Assembly (NCBI GenBank): GCA_013696395.1
Contig: JACCYQ010000153.1
Location: 1-61,115, forward strand
DNA length: 61,115 nucleotides
Direction: 5' to 3'
DNA from: Chitinophagaceae bacterium
GTDB taxonomy: Bacteria; Bacteroidota; Bacteroidia; Chitinophagales; Chitinophagaceae
Made by a program: the position numbers and the translations under genes. Shown piece after piece: positions 1 through 8,531 of this stretch. The notes under the pieces are model-generated. The model worked only from the letters and a program-made list of their open reading frames with translations. It was not told the origin of the DNA and ran no database searches. How positions within the stretch are numbered: the first letter of the stretch is position 1; each line of letters begins with the position of its first letter.

Positions 1-2
1 CT

Positions 3-821
3 TCAGCATCTTCACAGAATTTTCATTTTGCCGCACGGTTTGGAATGGCAAACTACCAGGGCGATCTTAAAAAAAATTCGATCTCTTTATCTCAACCCGG
101 GTTGATGGGTTCTATTGGGGCACGGTATGATCTGACCGAACGGATTACAGCCAGGAGCTATTTAAGCTTTGGCAGATTGCGTGCTGATGATAAAAAAGGC
201 ACTGATGCCATGAAGCAACGCAACCTGAATTTTAAATCCAATCTCTGGGAATTCGAACTCAGCGCCCAATACAGTATTTTCAGTTTAAATGAAAGATGGT
301 GGTCACCATATGTATTTGCCGGCTTAGGTTTTTATCATTTTAAACCATACACTGAAGTAGAAGGAGAAGATAAAACTTTCCTGAAACCGCTAAGTACAGA
401 AGGCCAGGAATTTTTGGCTGATGTGAAAGAATACAAATTAACACAGTTTGCAGTACCCGTTGGTGTGGGTGCACAATATGCACTCAATGAAGATATGCGG
501 ATCGGGCTTGAATTAGGTTATCGCAAAATATTTACTGATTACCTGGACGATGTAAGTACAAATTATGCAGATCAAAATGCATTACTAAATGCCCGCGGTC
601 AAACAGCTGTTGATTTTGCATGGCGTGGCGATGAGGTAGGCGCTGGTCCCTACCCTGCCGCTGGTACCAGCCGCGGTAATCCGGGCAATAATGATGGCTA
701 TCTATTTATTTCACTCACTTACACGGTACGTTTTTACCTTGATAAATACAAAGAGATAGCAGGCATTCCCTTAGGCAGCAGCAAAAGCAAAAAAGTCGGT
801 TGTCCTTCTACCCGATATTAA
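3..821 (+). CDS. DUF6089-type outer membrane beta-barrel protein, 5' truncated by window edge
   Basis: The reading frame is open to the left edge, and the codons before the first ATG (position 45) encode residues that fit the family (NFHFAARFGMANYQGDL), so the true start and signal peptide lie outside the window. The visible 272 residues alternate polar and aromatic/hydrophobic positions as in an 8-stranded outer membrane barrel, with phrases typical of the Bacteroidota DUF6089 family near the start (NYQGDL), in the middle (PYVFAGLGFYHFKP) and late (GLELGYRKIFTDYLDDVS). The role is unknown; family members are presumed surface structural proteins. No neighbour is close enough to form an operon: the next gene starts 166 bases downstream. 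Confidence 0.75.
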   Translation, partial: SASSQNFHFAARFGMANYQGDLKKNSISLSQPGLMGSIGARYDLTERITARSYLSFGRLRADDKKGTDAMKQRNLNFKSNLWEFELSAQYSIFSLNERWWSPYVFAGLGFYHFKPYTEVEGEDKTFLKPLSTEGQEFLADVKEYKLTQFAVPVGVGAQYALNEDMRIGLELGYRKIFTDYLDDVSTNYADQNALLNARGQTAVDFAWRGDEVGAGPYPAAGTSRGNPGNNDGYLFISLTYTVRFYLDKYKEIAGIPLGSSKSKKVGCPSTRY

Positions 822-986
822 AAACTAGAATAAATGCTTTCTATGATTGGTGATTATTCATTGAGTTTTTACAGATTTTTATTCCTTGCAATCAATTTAA
901 CAGCTTACCAACTTCATTCTTAGCAGCCCTTCGGATCAAATGATTATCATAACTGCAAATAATAATTTTATGTACTTTCAACCGCT

Positions 987-2018
987 ATGATCACTCCTCA
1001 AATTCCTGAACTGGAAATACTTACTTTTTTTGAAAAGACCCCTGCATTAGTTTGTATTGTAGGTAAGGACGGCTATTTCAGAAAAATTAATGATGCTGTT
1101 TGTAAAAAACTGGGTTTCACTGAAGAGGAATTATTATCGCGGCCCGTTTCAACTTTTATATTTCCGGATGACAGGGAATTAACCGGCCGAGAAAGGGATA
1201 GACTATTAAATGGTGAAGCTTTATTGAATTTTCAAAACAGGTATGTTACAAAAGACGGTGACTACGTTTGGCTCACCTGGAATTCTATTTATTTTTCGGA
1301 TAAAGAACTTGTTTTTGCCATAGCAAAAGATATCACTGAAATCAAGCTGGTTGAAATTGAAATTGAAGAAAAATATAAAAAGTTTAAAGGATTAGCCTCC
1401 CATTTCAAAACCAGCATTGAAGTAGATAGAAAATATCTCGCCGTTGAATTACACGAGGAACTGGCACAGTTAGCTTCTGTTGTAAAAATGGATATTGAAG
1501 GAATAAAATTAAAGGAAACTGGATTGTCAGGTGATTCAGCGAAAAGAATTGATCATGCTTTAACAGTAACCACATTACTTCTTGATACCATTCGAAGAAT
1601 TTCATTTTCCATCAGTCCAAATATGATAGAAGATATAGGGCTAACAGAAACTTTAAAGTGGCATTGTAATGAGTTTGCATTTTTAACCGGTATACCCTGT
1701 GAGTTTGAAGGGTTTATCAATGAAAATCATTTAACTCAGGAAATTAAATTAGATTTTTTTAGAGTTTGCCAGGAATCATTAAGTAATGTAATGTATCATG
1801 CAGAAGCAAAAACCGCTAAAGTGAGTCTTGAAGAATCTGATAAAGACATTTCTCTTACCATTTTAGATGACGGTAAAGGATTTGAAATTAACCAGGTAAA
1901 ACAAACCCCCGGTATTACAAGCATGCGGAAAAGAACAACGTTAATAAACGGCCATTTAAATATAGATAGTGCTCCAGGAAAAGGAACAAGGGTCTTTTTC
2001 TCGATGAATAAAATTTAA
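987..2018 (+). CDS. PAS-domain sensor histidine kinase, NarX/HPK7 type
   Basis: A soluble 343-residue kinase with no transmembrane segment, so it probably senses a cytoplasmic signal. A PAS domain covers about residues 8-120. The dimerisation/phosphoacceptor helix carries ELHEELAQ with the likely phospho-acceptor His156. The HATPase domain shows an N-box-like stretch at 261-274 (CQESLSNVMYHAEA), the G1 box DDGKGF at 294-299 and a G2-type GITSMRKR segment near 309. This arrangement is that of HisKA_3 kinases, which normally phosphorylate LuxR/NarL-type response regulators. No response regulator is next to it, so its partner is elsewhere or the kinase is an orphan. Confidence 0.85.
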   Translation: MITPQIPELEILTFFEKTPALVCIVGKDGYFRKINDAVCKKLGFTEEELLSRPVSTFIFPDDRELTGRERDRLLNGEALLNFQNRYVTKDGDYVWLTWNSIYFSDKELVFAIAKDITEIKLVEIEIEEKYKKFKGLASHFKTSIEVDRKYLAVELHEELAQLASVVKMDIEGIKLKETGLSGDSAKRIDHALTVTTLLLDTIRRISFSISPNMIEDIGLTETLKWHCNEFAFLTGIPCEFEGFINENHLTQEIKLDFFRVCQESLSNVMYHAEAKTAKVSLEESDKDISLTILDDGKGFEINQVKQTPGITSMRKRTTLINGHLNIDSAPGKGTRVFFSMNKI

Positions 2019-2109
2019 GATTGCAATTTTTACATTCAATTATTCATTTATAGTTTTAGTGATTACTGAAGAGTTTTAACAAACAGTTAATGCATCTTAT
2101 TTGAATTTT

Positions 2110-2270
2110 AGTCGGTAAAACTGACAACATTATTTCTCCAAAGTCAGTGAAAAAACGGACCAATGGGGAGAAAAAGAAAATGAAAAGTATAGCAGTAGAG
2201 AATTCAGGTTTCAATCATTGATCCCAGCTTTTAATCTGAAAAGTTGCCTGAAAAAAAGGCAACTTTTTTT
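2110..2270 (+). ncRNA. Possible small RNA ending at an intrinsic terminator
   Basis: This 374-base gap between genes (2019-2392) ends in a clear terminator but contains no convincing gene. Three nested inverted repeats are visible: GTCGGT/ACTGAC, TTTCTCC/GGAGAAA (an exact 7-bp pair flanking about 27 bases), and the terminator stem. An imperfect -7-like box (TTATTTG, about 2103-2110) lies just upstream. A 13-codon frame starting ATGAAAAGT at 2180 lies inside, so a leader-peptide or micro-ORF reading is also possible. The 5' end is a guess. It could instead be the 3' UTR of the histidine kinase transcript. Confidence 0.3.
2239..2270 (+). terminator. Rho-independent terminator
   Basis: A 10-bp perfect stem, AAAAGTTGCC (2239-2248) with GGCAACTTTT (2258-2267), is followed by a run of T. 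It lies 221 bases after the histidine kinase stop and 123 bases before the next gene, so it ends either that mRNA or a separate small RNA. Confidence 0.85.
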
Positions 2271-2392
2271 ATTTTATACATTACATACAGTGAGGATCTT
2301 TTATAATTGATGCATCAAATTCATTGAATTAAGAATAGTTAAAAGCCTATCTCAAATGCGGTAAAGCCAGTTTTAAAGCCTACCTTACAGGT

Positions 2393-2944
2393 ATGAGAAA
2401 AGAAAAAGTGGTGCACTTTGTTTGTTTTGACACAATACTTGGCAGAGAACCTTTTTTAGCGCAGTGGGAACAATATACCAGGTCCGTGAACAGCGACCAG
2501 GATGTTACTATGCAGCAATCAGAAAAAAATGGCGGGTTCAGGTATATAGCACAACACCGGTGTACAGCAGGTGAACTACAATTTCTTTTTACTAAAAACC
2601 GGAGATCATCCAGGACTCCAGAAGTGGAAATTAAATTAAAACAGGCGGGGGGTTATTCTTTTTTACAGGAAGAAAAATTGAATAATATACAGCCTGATGA
2701 AAAAAAAATATTTGCTTTCATATCAGATCCGCGAACTGACCTGGGTATTTTCAAACAACTTACCGAACACAGCAAACTAAATATTTACGAAGCATATTAC
2801 GAGAACTGCCAATACGCTTACATTCTGGAGTATTTTGTAAAGAAAAAAAATGCTGCGGAACTCCTGGATCAATTAAAACTGCATAATGCAGAAGATATTG
2901 GTCTATTCCAGGAATGCAAATTACATGCAATAGCAAAAGTTTAA
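2393..2944 (+). CDS. Hypothetical protein, 183 aa
   Basis: I do not recognise a named family. The protein is soluble and mixed alpha/beta. It opens with a strand-like stretch (KVVHFVCFDTILGREPFL) followed by a segment containing two repeated F/Y-rich strands and a charged C-terminal helix region, compatible with a small ferredoxin-like or EthD/NIPSNAP-like alpha-beta barrel domain, but this is only an impression. The ATG start at 2393 sits 8 bases after a near-consensus -7 box (TACCTTAC, 2378-2385 region), so the mRNA may have almost no leader. Base composition matches the neighbours. It stands alone between a terminator and a convergent methyltransferase gene. Confidence 0.65.
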   Translation: MRKEKVVHFVCFDTILGREPFLAQWEQYTRSVNSDQDVTMQQSEKNGGFRYIAQHRCTAGELQFLFTKNRRSSRTPEVEIKLKQAGGYSFLQEEKLNNIQPDEKKIFAFISDPRTDLGIFKQLTEHSKLNIYEAYYENCQYAYILEYFVKKKNAAELLDQLKLHNAEDIGLFQECKLHAIAKV

Positions 2945-3007
2945 TTCTTTACGCCGAAAGACCAATTCTTCTACTATTTACCATAAGAACTTTATGTTCA
3001 TGAAATT

Positions 3008-3631
3008 TTAAACTTTTATCCAAAATTTCAAAAGGTTATCCATTTCTGAACCTACTTCATAATAACTTGATGGAATTTCATATTCCGTACTATGAAAAGT
3101 AGCTAACCTGGTTCCGGCTGGCTTTTGTTCCAGCTGTCTGAATAAATGAATATTATATTTATTGAACAACTGCGCCGAATATTCAACGCTTTCATCTATT
3201 TTAAAGGTGCCTATAAGGTTTTCGTAGAATGCATTGTAAAAATAGAAATGCTCATAGTCAGTAAAATCCAATTGTGTAAAGTTTTCGTGAATAAACGCAA
3301 CATTCTCCAGGTTCAGTAACAGCCTGGCATTTTCAGCATAGTTAATGAGACTTTGTCTTTGTTCTACACCAAAAAAATTTGCATGGGGTTTATAATAACC
3401 TGCAGAAAGACAAAATTTTCCCACACCACTGCCTATATCTAATATTCTCGCATCATTTTCAGCTGCCAAAAAATTAGCCGCTTTCCTGGCTACAGATAAT
3501 GGTGTCCAGTGCTTACCGGATAATAATTGAATAGATGTCGGGTATAGCTGGTTAAAATTAAAATCCGTATCAAACCATTTTTCTATTTGTTTTCCTTTTT
3601 CCAGCCAGCCCCCATTTTCAAATGTAATCAA
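3008..3631 (-). CDS. Class I SAM-dependent methyltransferase
   Basis: A single Rossmann-type domain of 207 residues. Motif I is ARILDIGSGVGKF at 61-73 (the SAM-binding glycine loop), followed by the acidic end of strand beta-2 in FFGVEQR and an N/D-rich post-motif region (LDFTDYEHFYFYNAFYENL). Substrate is not evident. The frame has no ATG near its beginning; a stop lies four codons upstream of a TTG at 3631, so TTG (or the ATT that follows it) is the only reasonable start. The gene is monocistronic and convergent with the preceding hypothetical gene. Confidence 0.75.
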   Translation of the reverse strand: MITFENGGWLEKGKQIEKWFDTDFNFNQLYPTSIQLLSGKHWTPLSVARKAANFLAAENDARILDIGSGVGKFCLSAGYYKPHANFFGVEQRQSLINYAENARLLLNLENVAFIHENFTQLDFTDYEHFYFYNAFYENLIGTFKIDESVEYSAQLFNKYNIHLFRQLEQKPAGTRLATFHSTEYEIPSSYYEVGSEMDNLLKFWIKV

Positions 3632-3877
3632 TGAATAAATCTCTTACAACCTATGATGACACCATATATATATTATGAAGATCAACATAAATATGTACAA
3701 AGATATTGAGGAAACAGCTGATTTATCCCTGGCAATGCCGTCAAAAGAAAATATAATCAGTTCATTATGCGGTAAATTTGTGCTGGTATGCTAATCAATA
3801 GTATTTTTTAATAGGCAAATGACTTACTATAAGAACCAATAGTATATATCTGTTATAACGGAACGTGATCTATAATA

Positions 3878-4669
3878 ATGAAAGAATTACCTGATTTCAG
3901 TAACCCCCTTTGGTTTTTAATGGCTATCGCAATTGTGTTTTCGGTTGTCATTGGCCGTTATTTTCTGATTGCCGGATTGTTTTACCTGGTTTTTTATATT
4001 TGGTTTGCCAAACAATGGCAATCTAGAAAAATTAATGAGAGAGATTATAAACCAGGTCAATTCAGATCGGAAGTAAAGTGGAGCATGCTAACGGCTTTCA
4101 TCTTTGCATTATCTGGGGCTGTTACACTGGTTTTATGGCAAAAAGGCTTCACTAAAGTTTATACAGATATTGGAGAATATTCCTTGTGGTGGATTCCAGT
4201 AAGCCTGGTTATTGCAATGGTTTTACACGAAACATATTATTACTGGTTACACCGGTGGATGCATCATCCAACAATTTTTCGCATTGTTCATCGGGTTCAT
4301 CACGAGAGTAATATCACATCGCCATGGACAGCATTTTCATTTCATCCCCTGGAAGGAATATTTCAGGCTGTTTTTCTTCCATTATTGTTATTGATTTTTC
4401 CCATGCATTTATATGTGTTGATTTTCCAACTAACGATCATGACCTTCAGCAGTGTTATTAATCACCTTGACATTGAAATATATCCAAAAAAATTTCATAA
4501 ACATTTTTTGGGTAAATGGTTAATCGGAGCTACTCATCATTCGCTTCATCACAGGCAATTCAAATATAATTATGGGCTATATTTTACCTTTTGGGATAAA
4601 TGGGGAAAAACAGAAAGTCCTGCTTATGAAAATTTATTTGTAAAGAAAACAGAAAAATCGAAGCATTGA
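3878..4669 (+). CDS. Sterol desaturase / fatty acid hydroxylase superfamily membrane protein
   Basis: A 263-residue membrane protein with about four hydrophobic segments and the histidine clusters that bind the di-iron centre of this superfamily (PF04116): HETYYYWLHRWMHH at 117-130, HRVHH at 138-142 and a C-terminal HHSLHH box. These enzymes use O2 to hydroxylate or desaturate lipids. Candidate substrates in Bacteroidota include carotenoids, hydroxy fatty acids or sulfonolipid-type lipids, but no neighbour points to one. All three His boxes are intact, so it should be active. No operon partner is evident. Confidence 0.85.
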   Translation: MKELPDFSNPLWFLMAIAIVFSVVIGRYFLIAGLFYLVFYIWFAKQWQSRKINERDYKPGQFRSEVKWSMLTAFIFALSGAVTLVLWQKGFTKVYTDIGEYSLWWIPVSLVIAMVLHETYYYWLHRWMHHPTIFRIVHRVHHESNITSPWTAFSFHPLEGIFQAVFLPLLLLIFPMHLYVLIFQLTIMTFSSVINHLDIEIYPKKFHKHFLGKWLIGATHHSLHHRQFKYNYGLYFTFWDKWGKTESPAYENLFVKKTEKSKH

Positions 4670-4708
4670 AAATTAAAAAAATTCAATGACTTATCTGGTA
4701 TTTAAACA

Positions 4709-4918
4709 CTACCCAGCCATTCCGCGGTTAGATGAAACACTCTCTATCCAGGAACGGATATCTTCTTGGCTTTTCCCTAATTTAATTTGAAGCCGTGAAA
4801 GCAATTCATCTTCATTACCTGGACTATAATCCAGGTCATCGTCAGTTAGTTCCACTTCTGCTTCCTTAAGCAATTCTTTTACATCTTCCCACGGAGCGTG
4901 AAGATTAAGGGAGGACAT
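4709..4918 (-). CDS. CsbD-like small stress protein
   Basis: A 69-residue acidic helical protein. The pattern W-x2-V-K-x2-L-K-x6-LTDDDLDY-x2-G-x-EDELLSRLQ-x2-LGKS resembles the CsbD/YjbJ family motif (W..KG..K....LTDDDL...G....L.G..Q...G), although the usual KGK turn is replaced by KEL. CsbD proteins accumulate under general stress, and their molecular function is not known. It is transcribed away from the desaturase gene on the other strand and lies about 120 bases downstream of a CBS-domain gene on the same strand; the two might be co-transcribed. Confidence 0.65.
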   Translation of the reverse strand: MSSLNLHAPWEDVKELLKEAEVELTDDDLDYSPGNEDELLSRLQIKLGKSQEDIRSWIESVSSNRGMAG

Positions 4919-5041
4919 ATGCTAAGATTAAGTTTAAAAAAAGGTTCTATTTACTTTGTATTCAAAAAACACACCGACACAGTGTTATAATAATCAGCGC
5001 GATAAATCGCCTGGGGTTTTGCGGACATTTAATAACCGATA

Positions 5042-5473
5042 TCAGGTACTTTTTATATAATGTTCCATATTCTCAATTATAAATTGCTGCTCTTCTATCA
5101 TAAATTTTACAACATCACCTATAGAAATAATACCTATTAGCTGGTCATTTTCAATTACAGGCAAATGCCGGGTAAATTTACTGGTCATAAGTTCCATACA
5201 GTCTTCAATCCGGTTGCCTGGTCCCACAGTAATAGCATCCTCCGTCATAATATCTCCAATACTGGTTTCTTTTGATGATTTTCCTTTTAATACTACTTTT
5301 CGGGCATAATCCCTTTCACTGAAAATGCCGATCAATTTCCCATTGTCGATCACTGGCAATGCGCTAACATTTTTTTCTACCATTATTTCAAGGGCATTAT
5401 AAACAGGAATGTCTGGGGTAATGGAAAAAATGGTATAACCCTTTGATTTTAAAATGCTATTTACGGTTCCCAT
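5042..5473 (-). CDS. CBS-domain pair protein
   Basis: A 143-residue protein made almost entirely of two CBS repeats (about 10-65 and 78-138), each with the typical ALPVID/HLPVIE strand followed by GKLIGIFSERD or DQLIGIISIGD. Paired CBS modules bind adenosine nucleotides such as AMP, ATP or NAD and act as regulatory sensors. No catalytic domain is attached, so this is a stand-alone sensor with an unknown partner. The gene is divergent from nqrA across a 246-base spacer that must hold both promoters; I could not place an exact -7 box there. Confidence 0.85.
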   Translation of the reverse strand: MGTVNSILKSKGYTIFSITPDIPVYNALEIMVEKNVSALPVIDNGKLIGIFSERDYARKVVLKGKSSKETSIGDIMTEDAITVGPGNRIEDCMELMTSKFTRHLPVIENDQLIGIISIGDVVKFMIEEQQFIIENMEHYIKST

Positions 5474-5719
5474 ATCTAATGATTTGAAGTGAATGAAGTA
5501 ATTTTCTGGTTCCGGCGTATGTATTTTAAATATACGATTTTAATAACTGATTTTAAGTGTCGTTTTTGTTGTATCCAAAAAATAAATGAGATATATAATC
5601 ACACTATTCTCTATTTGAAAAATGTTTTTATCGCTTTTTAAAGCTGGCTGGTTTTAAAAATCCTTAAGTTTAATGATAATATATATTTCTATATTAGAGT
5701 TATTCAATCAATTTAAGGC

Positions 5720-7075
5720 ATGCCGAAACATATAAAAATCAGAAAGGGGTTGAATATCAATCTGGCTGGTGAAGCAGAAAAAGTTGTTTCAGATTTTGCG
5801 CTACCAGAAACATTTGCCATTAAACCGCCTGATTTTATTGGCGTTACCCCAAAATTATTAGTTAAGCAAGGCGATGAAGTAGAGGCCGGCACACCTATAT
5901 TTTATGATAAAAACAATGAAGGCGTAAAATTTTGTTCACCCGTTAGTGGTGAGGTTATCGAAGTTATGCGCGGTGACAAAAGAAAGATCCTGGAGATTAA
6001 AATACTGGCCGATAAAGAAATTATTTACATGCCATTTGAAAAGGCGGATTTACAAAATCAAGACCGTGATGATGTAATGAAGACCCTCCTGAACAGCGGC
6101 GCATGGCCATTTATCCGCCAAAGGCCTTACGGCATTATTGCAAACCCCGATCAAATTCCTAAAGCAATTTTTATTTCAGCTTTTGATACCAGCCCTTTGG
6201 CACCTGATTACGATTTTATTATGCAGGGGCAGGATATGGATTTCCAAACAGGCATTGATGCACTTCAAAAACTAACAGATGGAAAAATTTACCTCAATCT
6301 GAATGGCGCTAAAGAACAGGCACCTGTTTTTACAAAAGCTAAAGGAGTTGATATTAATTATTTTTCAGGACCGCACCCTGCAGGTAATGCAGGTGTACAT
6401 ATTCATCACCTTAATCCGGTAAATAAAGGAGAAACAGTATGGTGCATCAATCCGCAGGATGTATTGATCATAGGCCGGTTATTTAATCATGGAAAATTTG
6501 ATGCTTCCCGTATGGTTGCACTCACCGGTTCGCATATTACATCACCCCAATACTATAAAACACTTGTGGGAAGTGCGGTTTCTCACATCATTGAAGATGG
6601 TGGTATAAAAGATGGTATAAACCGGATAATCAGTGGTAATGTTTTAAGTGGCCATCAAATTGAACAAACAGGCTATATGAACTTTTTTGATGACCAACTC
6701 ACTATAATACCCGAAGGAAATGAGCCTGAATTCATGGGTTGGCTTGCACCGGGATTAAAAAAATTCAGTGCATCCAGAACGTTTTTTTCCTGGATCACTC
6801 CTACAAAAAAATATTTTGTCGACACCAATTTACATGGCGAGGAGCGGCCGTTTGTAGTATCCGGAGAATACGAAAAAGTTTTTCCTATGGATATTTATCC
6901 AGTGCAACTCTTAAAAGCAATAATGATAGAGGACCTGGAATTAATGGAAAATTTAGGCATTTATGAAGTAGTTGAAGAAGACTTTGCCCTTTGTGAATTC
7001 ATCTGCACTTCCAAAATTCCATCACAAAGTATTATACGTCATGGTCTTGAATTGGCACGTAAAGAATTTAGTTAA
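5720..7075 (+). CDS. nqrA: Na+-translocating NADH:quinone reductase subunit A
   Basis: Cytoplasmic subunit of the Na+-NQR complex, associated with quinone binding. The 451 residues match the usual NqrA length (about 445-450). Recognisable segments are the N-terminal KIRKGLNINLAGEAE, the barrel-sandwich region VKQGDEVEAGTPIFYDK, PVSGEVIEVMRGDKR, and the mid-protein GPHPAGNAGVHIHH. First gene of a plus-strand nqrABCDEF-apbE run. The gap to nqrB is unusually long (283 bases) and holds a hairpin. Confidence 0.97.
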   Translation: MPKHIKIRKGLNINLAGEAEKVVSDFALPETFAIKPPDFIGVTPKLLVKQGDEVEAGTPIFYDKNNEGVKFCSPVSGEVIEVMRGDKRKILEIKILADKEIIYMPFEKADLQNQDRDDVMKTLLNSGAWPFIRQRPYGIIANPDQIPKAIFISAFDTSPLAPDYDFIMQGQDMDFQTGIDALQKLTDGKIYLNLNGAKEQAPVFTKAKGVDINYFSGPHPAGNAGVHIHHLNPVNKGETVWCINPQDVLIIGRLFNHGKFDASRMVALTGSHITSPQYYKTLVGSAVSHIIEDGGIKDGINRIISGNVLSGHQIEQTGYMNFFDDQLTIIPEGNEPEFMGWLAPGLKKFSASRTFFSWITPTKKYFVDTNLHGEERPFVVSGEYEKVFPMDIYPVQLLKAIMIEDLELMENLGIYEVVEEDFALCEFICTSKIPSQSIIRHGLELARKEFS

Positions 7076-7160
7076 CCATAACTGGTATACTGGTTTACTT
7101 AAATTAAATTATTCATAATGATACCTGCTTTTGTATTTCATGGCATCCCGGTTGCAGCCT

Positions 7161-7180
7161 GACCTGCAAATATGCGGGTC
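7161..7180 (+). promoter_or_regulatory. Compact hairpin in the nqrA-nqrB spacer
   Basis: GACCTGCA (7161-7168) pairs over all eight positions (one G-T wobble) with TGCGGGTC (7173-7180) across an AATA loop. No T-run follows, so it is not an intrinsic terminator. In this position it could be an mRNA processing or stability element setting NqrA versus NqrB-F levels. The rest of the spacer (7076-7358) is AT-rich with an implausible 61-codon frame. Confidence 0.35.
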
Positions 7181-7358
7181 GCAATCACTTCATCATTTTT
7201 ATCAAATAGCAACCATTTTTTCAGTAGCATTTTTATTTATTAATTCGTTAATTTTAAAAAGCACGGTTTTCTTTTATCAGCATGGATGTTTTTCGCAGTA
7301 TGGCACCTTAAACTAACAGCAGGTATTCATCGGACATTAATCATAATAATTCGTTTCA

Positions 7359-8531
7359 GTGAAGCCAATCAGAAAAATAGTAGATAAAGTAAAACCCAAC
7401 TTTGAAAAAGGTGGTAAGCTGGAAAAATTCTATCCCGCCTTCAATGCTTTCGAAACATTCTTGTTTGTTCCCGAACATACCACTCCTTCGCAGGGAGCAC
7501 ATATACGAGATGCCATCGATTTAAAACGTACCATGATCCTGGTAGTAATTTCCATGGTTCCTTGTCTTCTATTTGGAATGTGGAATATTGGCTACCAGCA
7601 TTACCTTGCGCTGGGTATTAGCGATGCAACATTTATGCAGCAAGTTGGCTTTGGCGCTATTAAAGTATTGCCCATTGTAATTGTTTCATATGTAACCGGA
7701 CTCACGGTTGAATTTATTTTTGCCATCATCAGAAAGCATGTAATAAATGAAGGTTTTTTGGTAACAGGTATGTTGATACCTCTTGTTATGCCAGTTGACG
7801 TGCCTTTATGGATGGTAAGTGTATCAACCATTTTTGCTGTCATTATAGGTAAAGAAGTTTTCGGTGGCACCGGAATGAATATTTTGAACCCTGCATTAAC
7901 AGCAAGAGCTTTTCTCTTCTTTGCATACCCTACTAAAATGTCTGGTAACGAAGTTTGGATCAACACTAGTTTAAAAGAAGGACAACAAGTAGTCGACGGT
8001 TTTAGCGGTGCTACTCCATTGGGAAATGCAGCCGCGGATCTTAAAGAAAATATTCCCGGTGTTTGGGAATCATTTGTTGGATTTATTCCCGGCTCCATTG
8101 GTGAAACATCAACGCTGGCTTGTTTAATTGGAGCAGCCATACTATTATTTACGGGTATTGGAAGCTGGCGAATCATGTTATCAGTATTTATCGGTGGTTA
8201 TCTGATGGCAATTGTTTTAAACTTATTTGGATTAAATACACTGATGCAACTTTCGCCAGTACACCATTTAGTATTGGGAGGCTTTGCTTTTGGCGCCGTA
8301 TTTATGGCAACCGATCCGGTTACTGCTTCACATACTAACACAGGCAAATACATCTATGGTTTTTTAATTGGTTTGTTTGCCATTTTGATAAGGGTTTTTA
8401 ACCCGGCATATCCTGAAGGTATGATGCTGGCTATTTTATTTATGAATATAATGGCTCCGCTGATTGATCATTATGTGGTACAGGCTAACATAAACCGCAG
8501 ACTTAAAAGAATAAGAATACATGATAAATAA
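7359..8531 (+). CDS. nqrB: Na+-translocating NADH:quinone reductase subunit B
   Basis: Membrane subunit that carries a covalently bound FMN and riboflavin and forms part of the Na+ path. The flavinylation motif DGFSGATP is present, with Thr219 as the expected FMN attachment site, which the ApbE encoded downstream would modify. About ten hydrophobic helices follow the N-terminal KPIRKIVDKVKP segment, as in other NqrB/RnfD proteins; 390 residues is within the family range. The start is a GTG at 7359; there is no ATG that would keep the conserved N-terminus. Its 3' end overlaps nqrC by 11 bases, indicating translational coupling. Confidence 0.97.
   Translation: MKPIRKIVDKVKPNFEKGGKLEKFYPAFNAFETFLFVPEHTTPSQGAHIRDAIDLKRTMILVVISMVPCLLFGMWNIGYQHYLALGISDATFMQQVGFGAIKVLPIVIVSYVTGLTVEFIFAIIRKHVINEGFLVTGMLIPLVMPVDVPLWMVSVSTIFAVIIGKEVFGGTGMNILNPALTARAFLFFAYPTKMSGNEVWINTSLKEGQQVVDGFSGATPLGNAAADLKENIPGVWESFVGFIPGSIGETSTLACLIGAAILLFTGIGSWRIMLSVFIGGYLMAIVLNLFGLNTLMQLSPVHHLVLGGFAFGAVFMATDPVTASHTNTGKYIYGFLIGLFAILIRVFNPAYPEGMMLAILFMNIMAPLIDHYVVQANINRRLKRIRIHDK

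Noticed and set aside
3675..3794. 39-codon plus-strand frame between the methyltransferase and desaturase genes
   Set aside because: No ribosome binding or promoter signal, unremarkable composition, too short to support.
7131..7316. 61-codon plus-strand frame in the nqrA-nqrB gap
   Set aside because: Low-complexity hydrophobic translation without motif, no ribosome binding signal; the gap is better explained as spacer with a hairpin.
7601..8176. 191-codon frame antisense to nqrB
   Set aside because: Opposite-strand shadow of a strongly coding membrane gene; translation is Pro/Thr-rich without family features.
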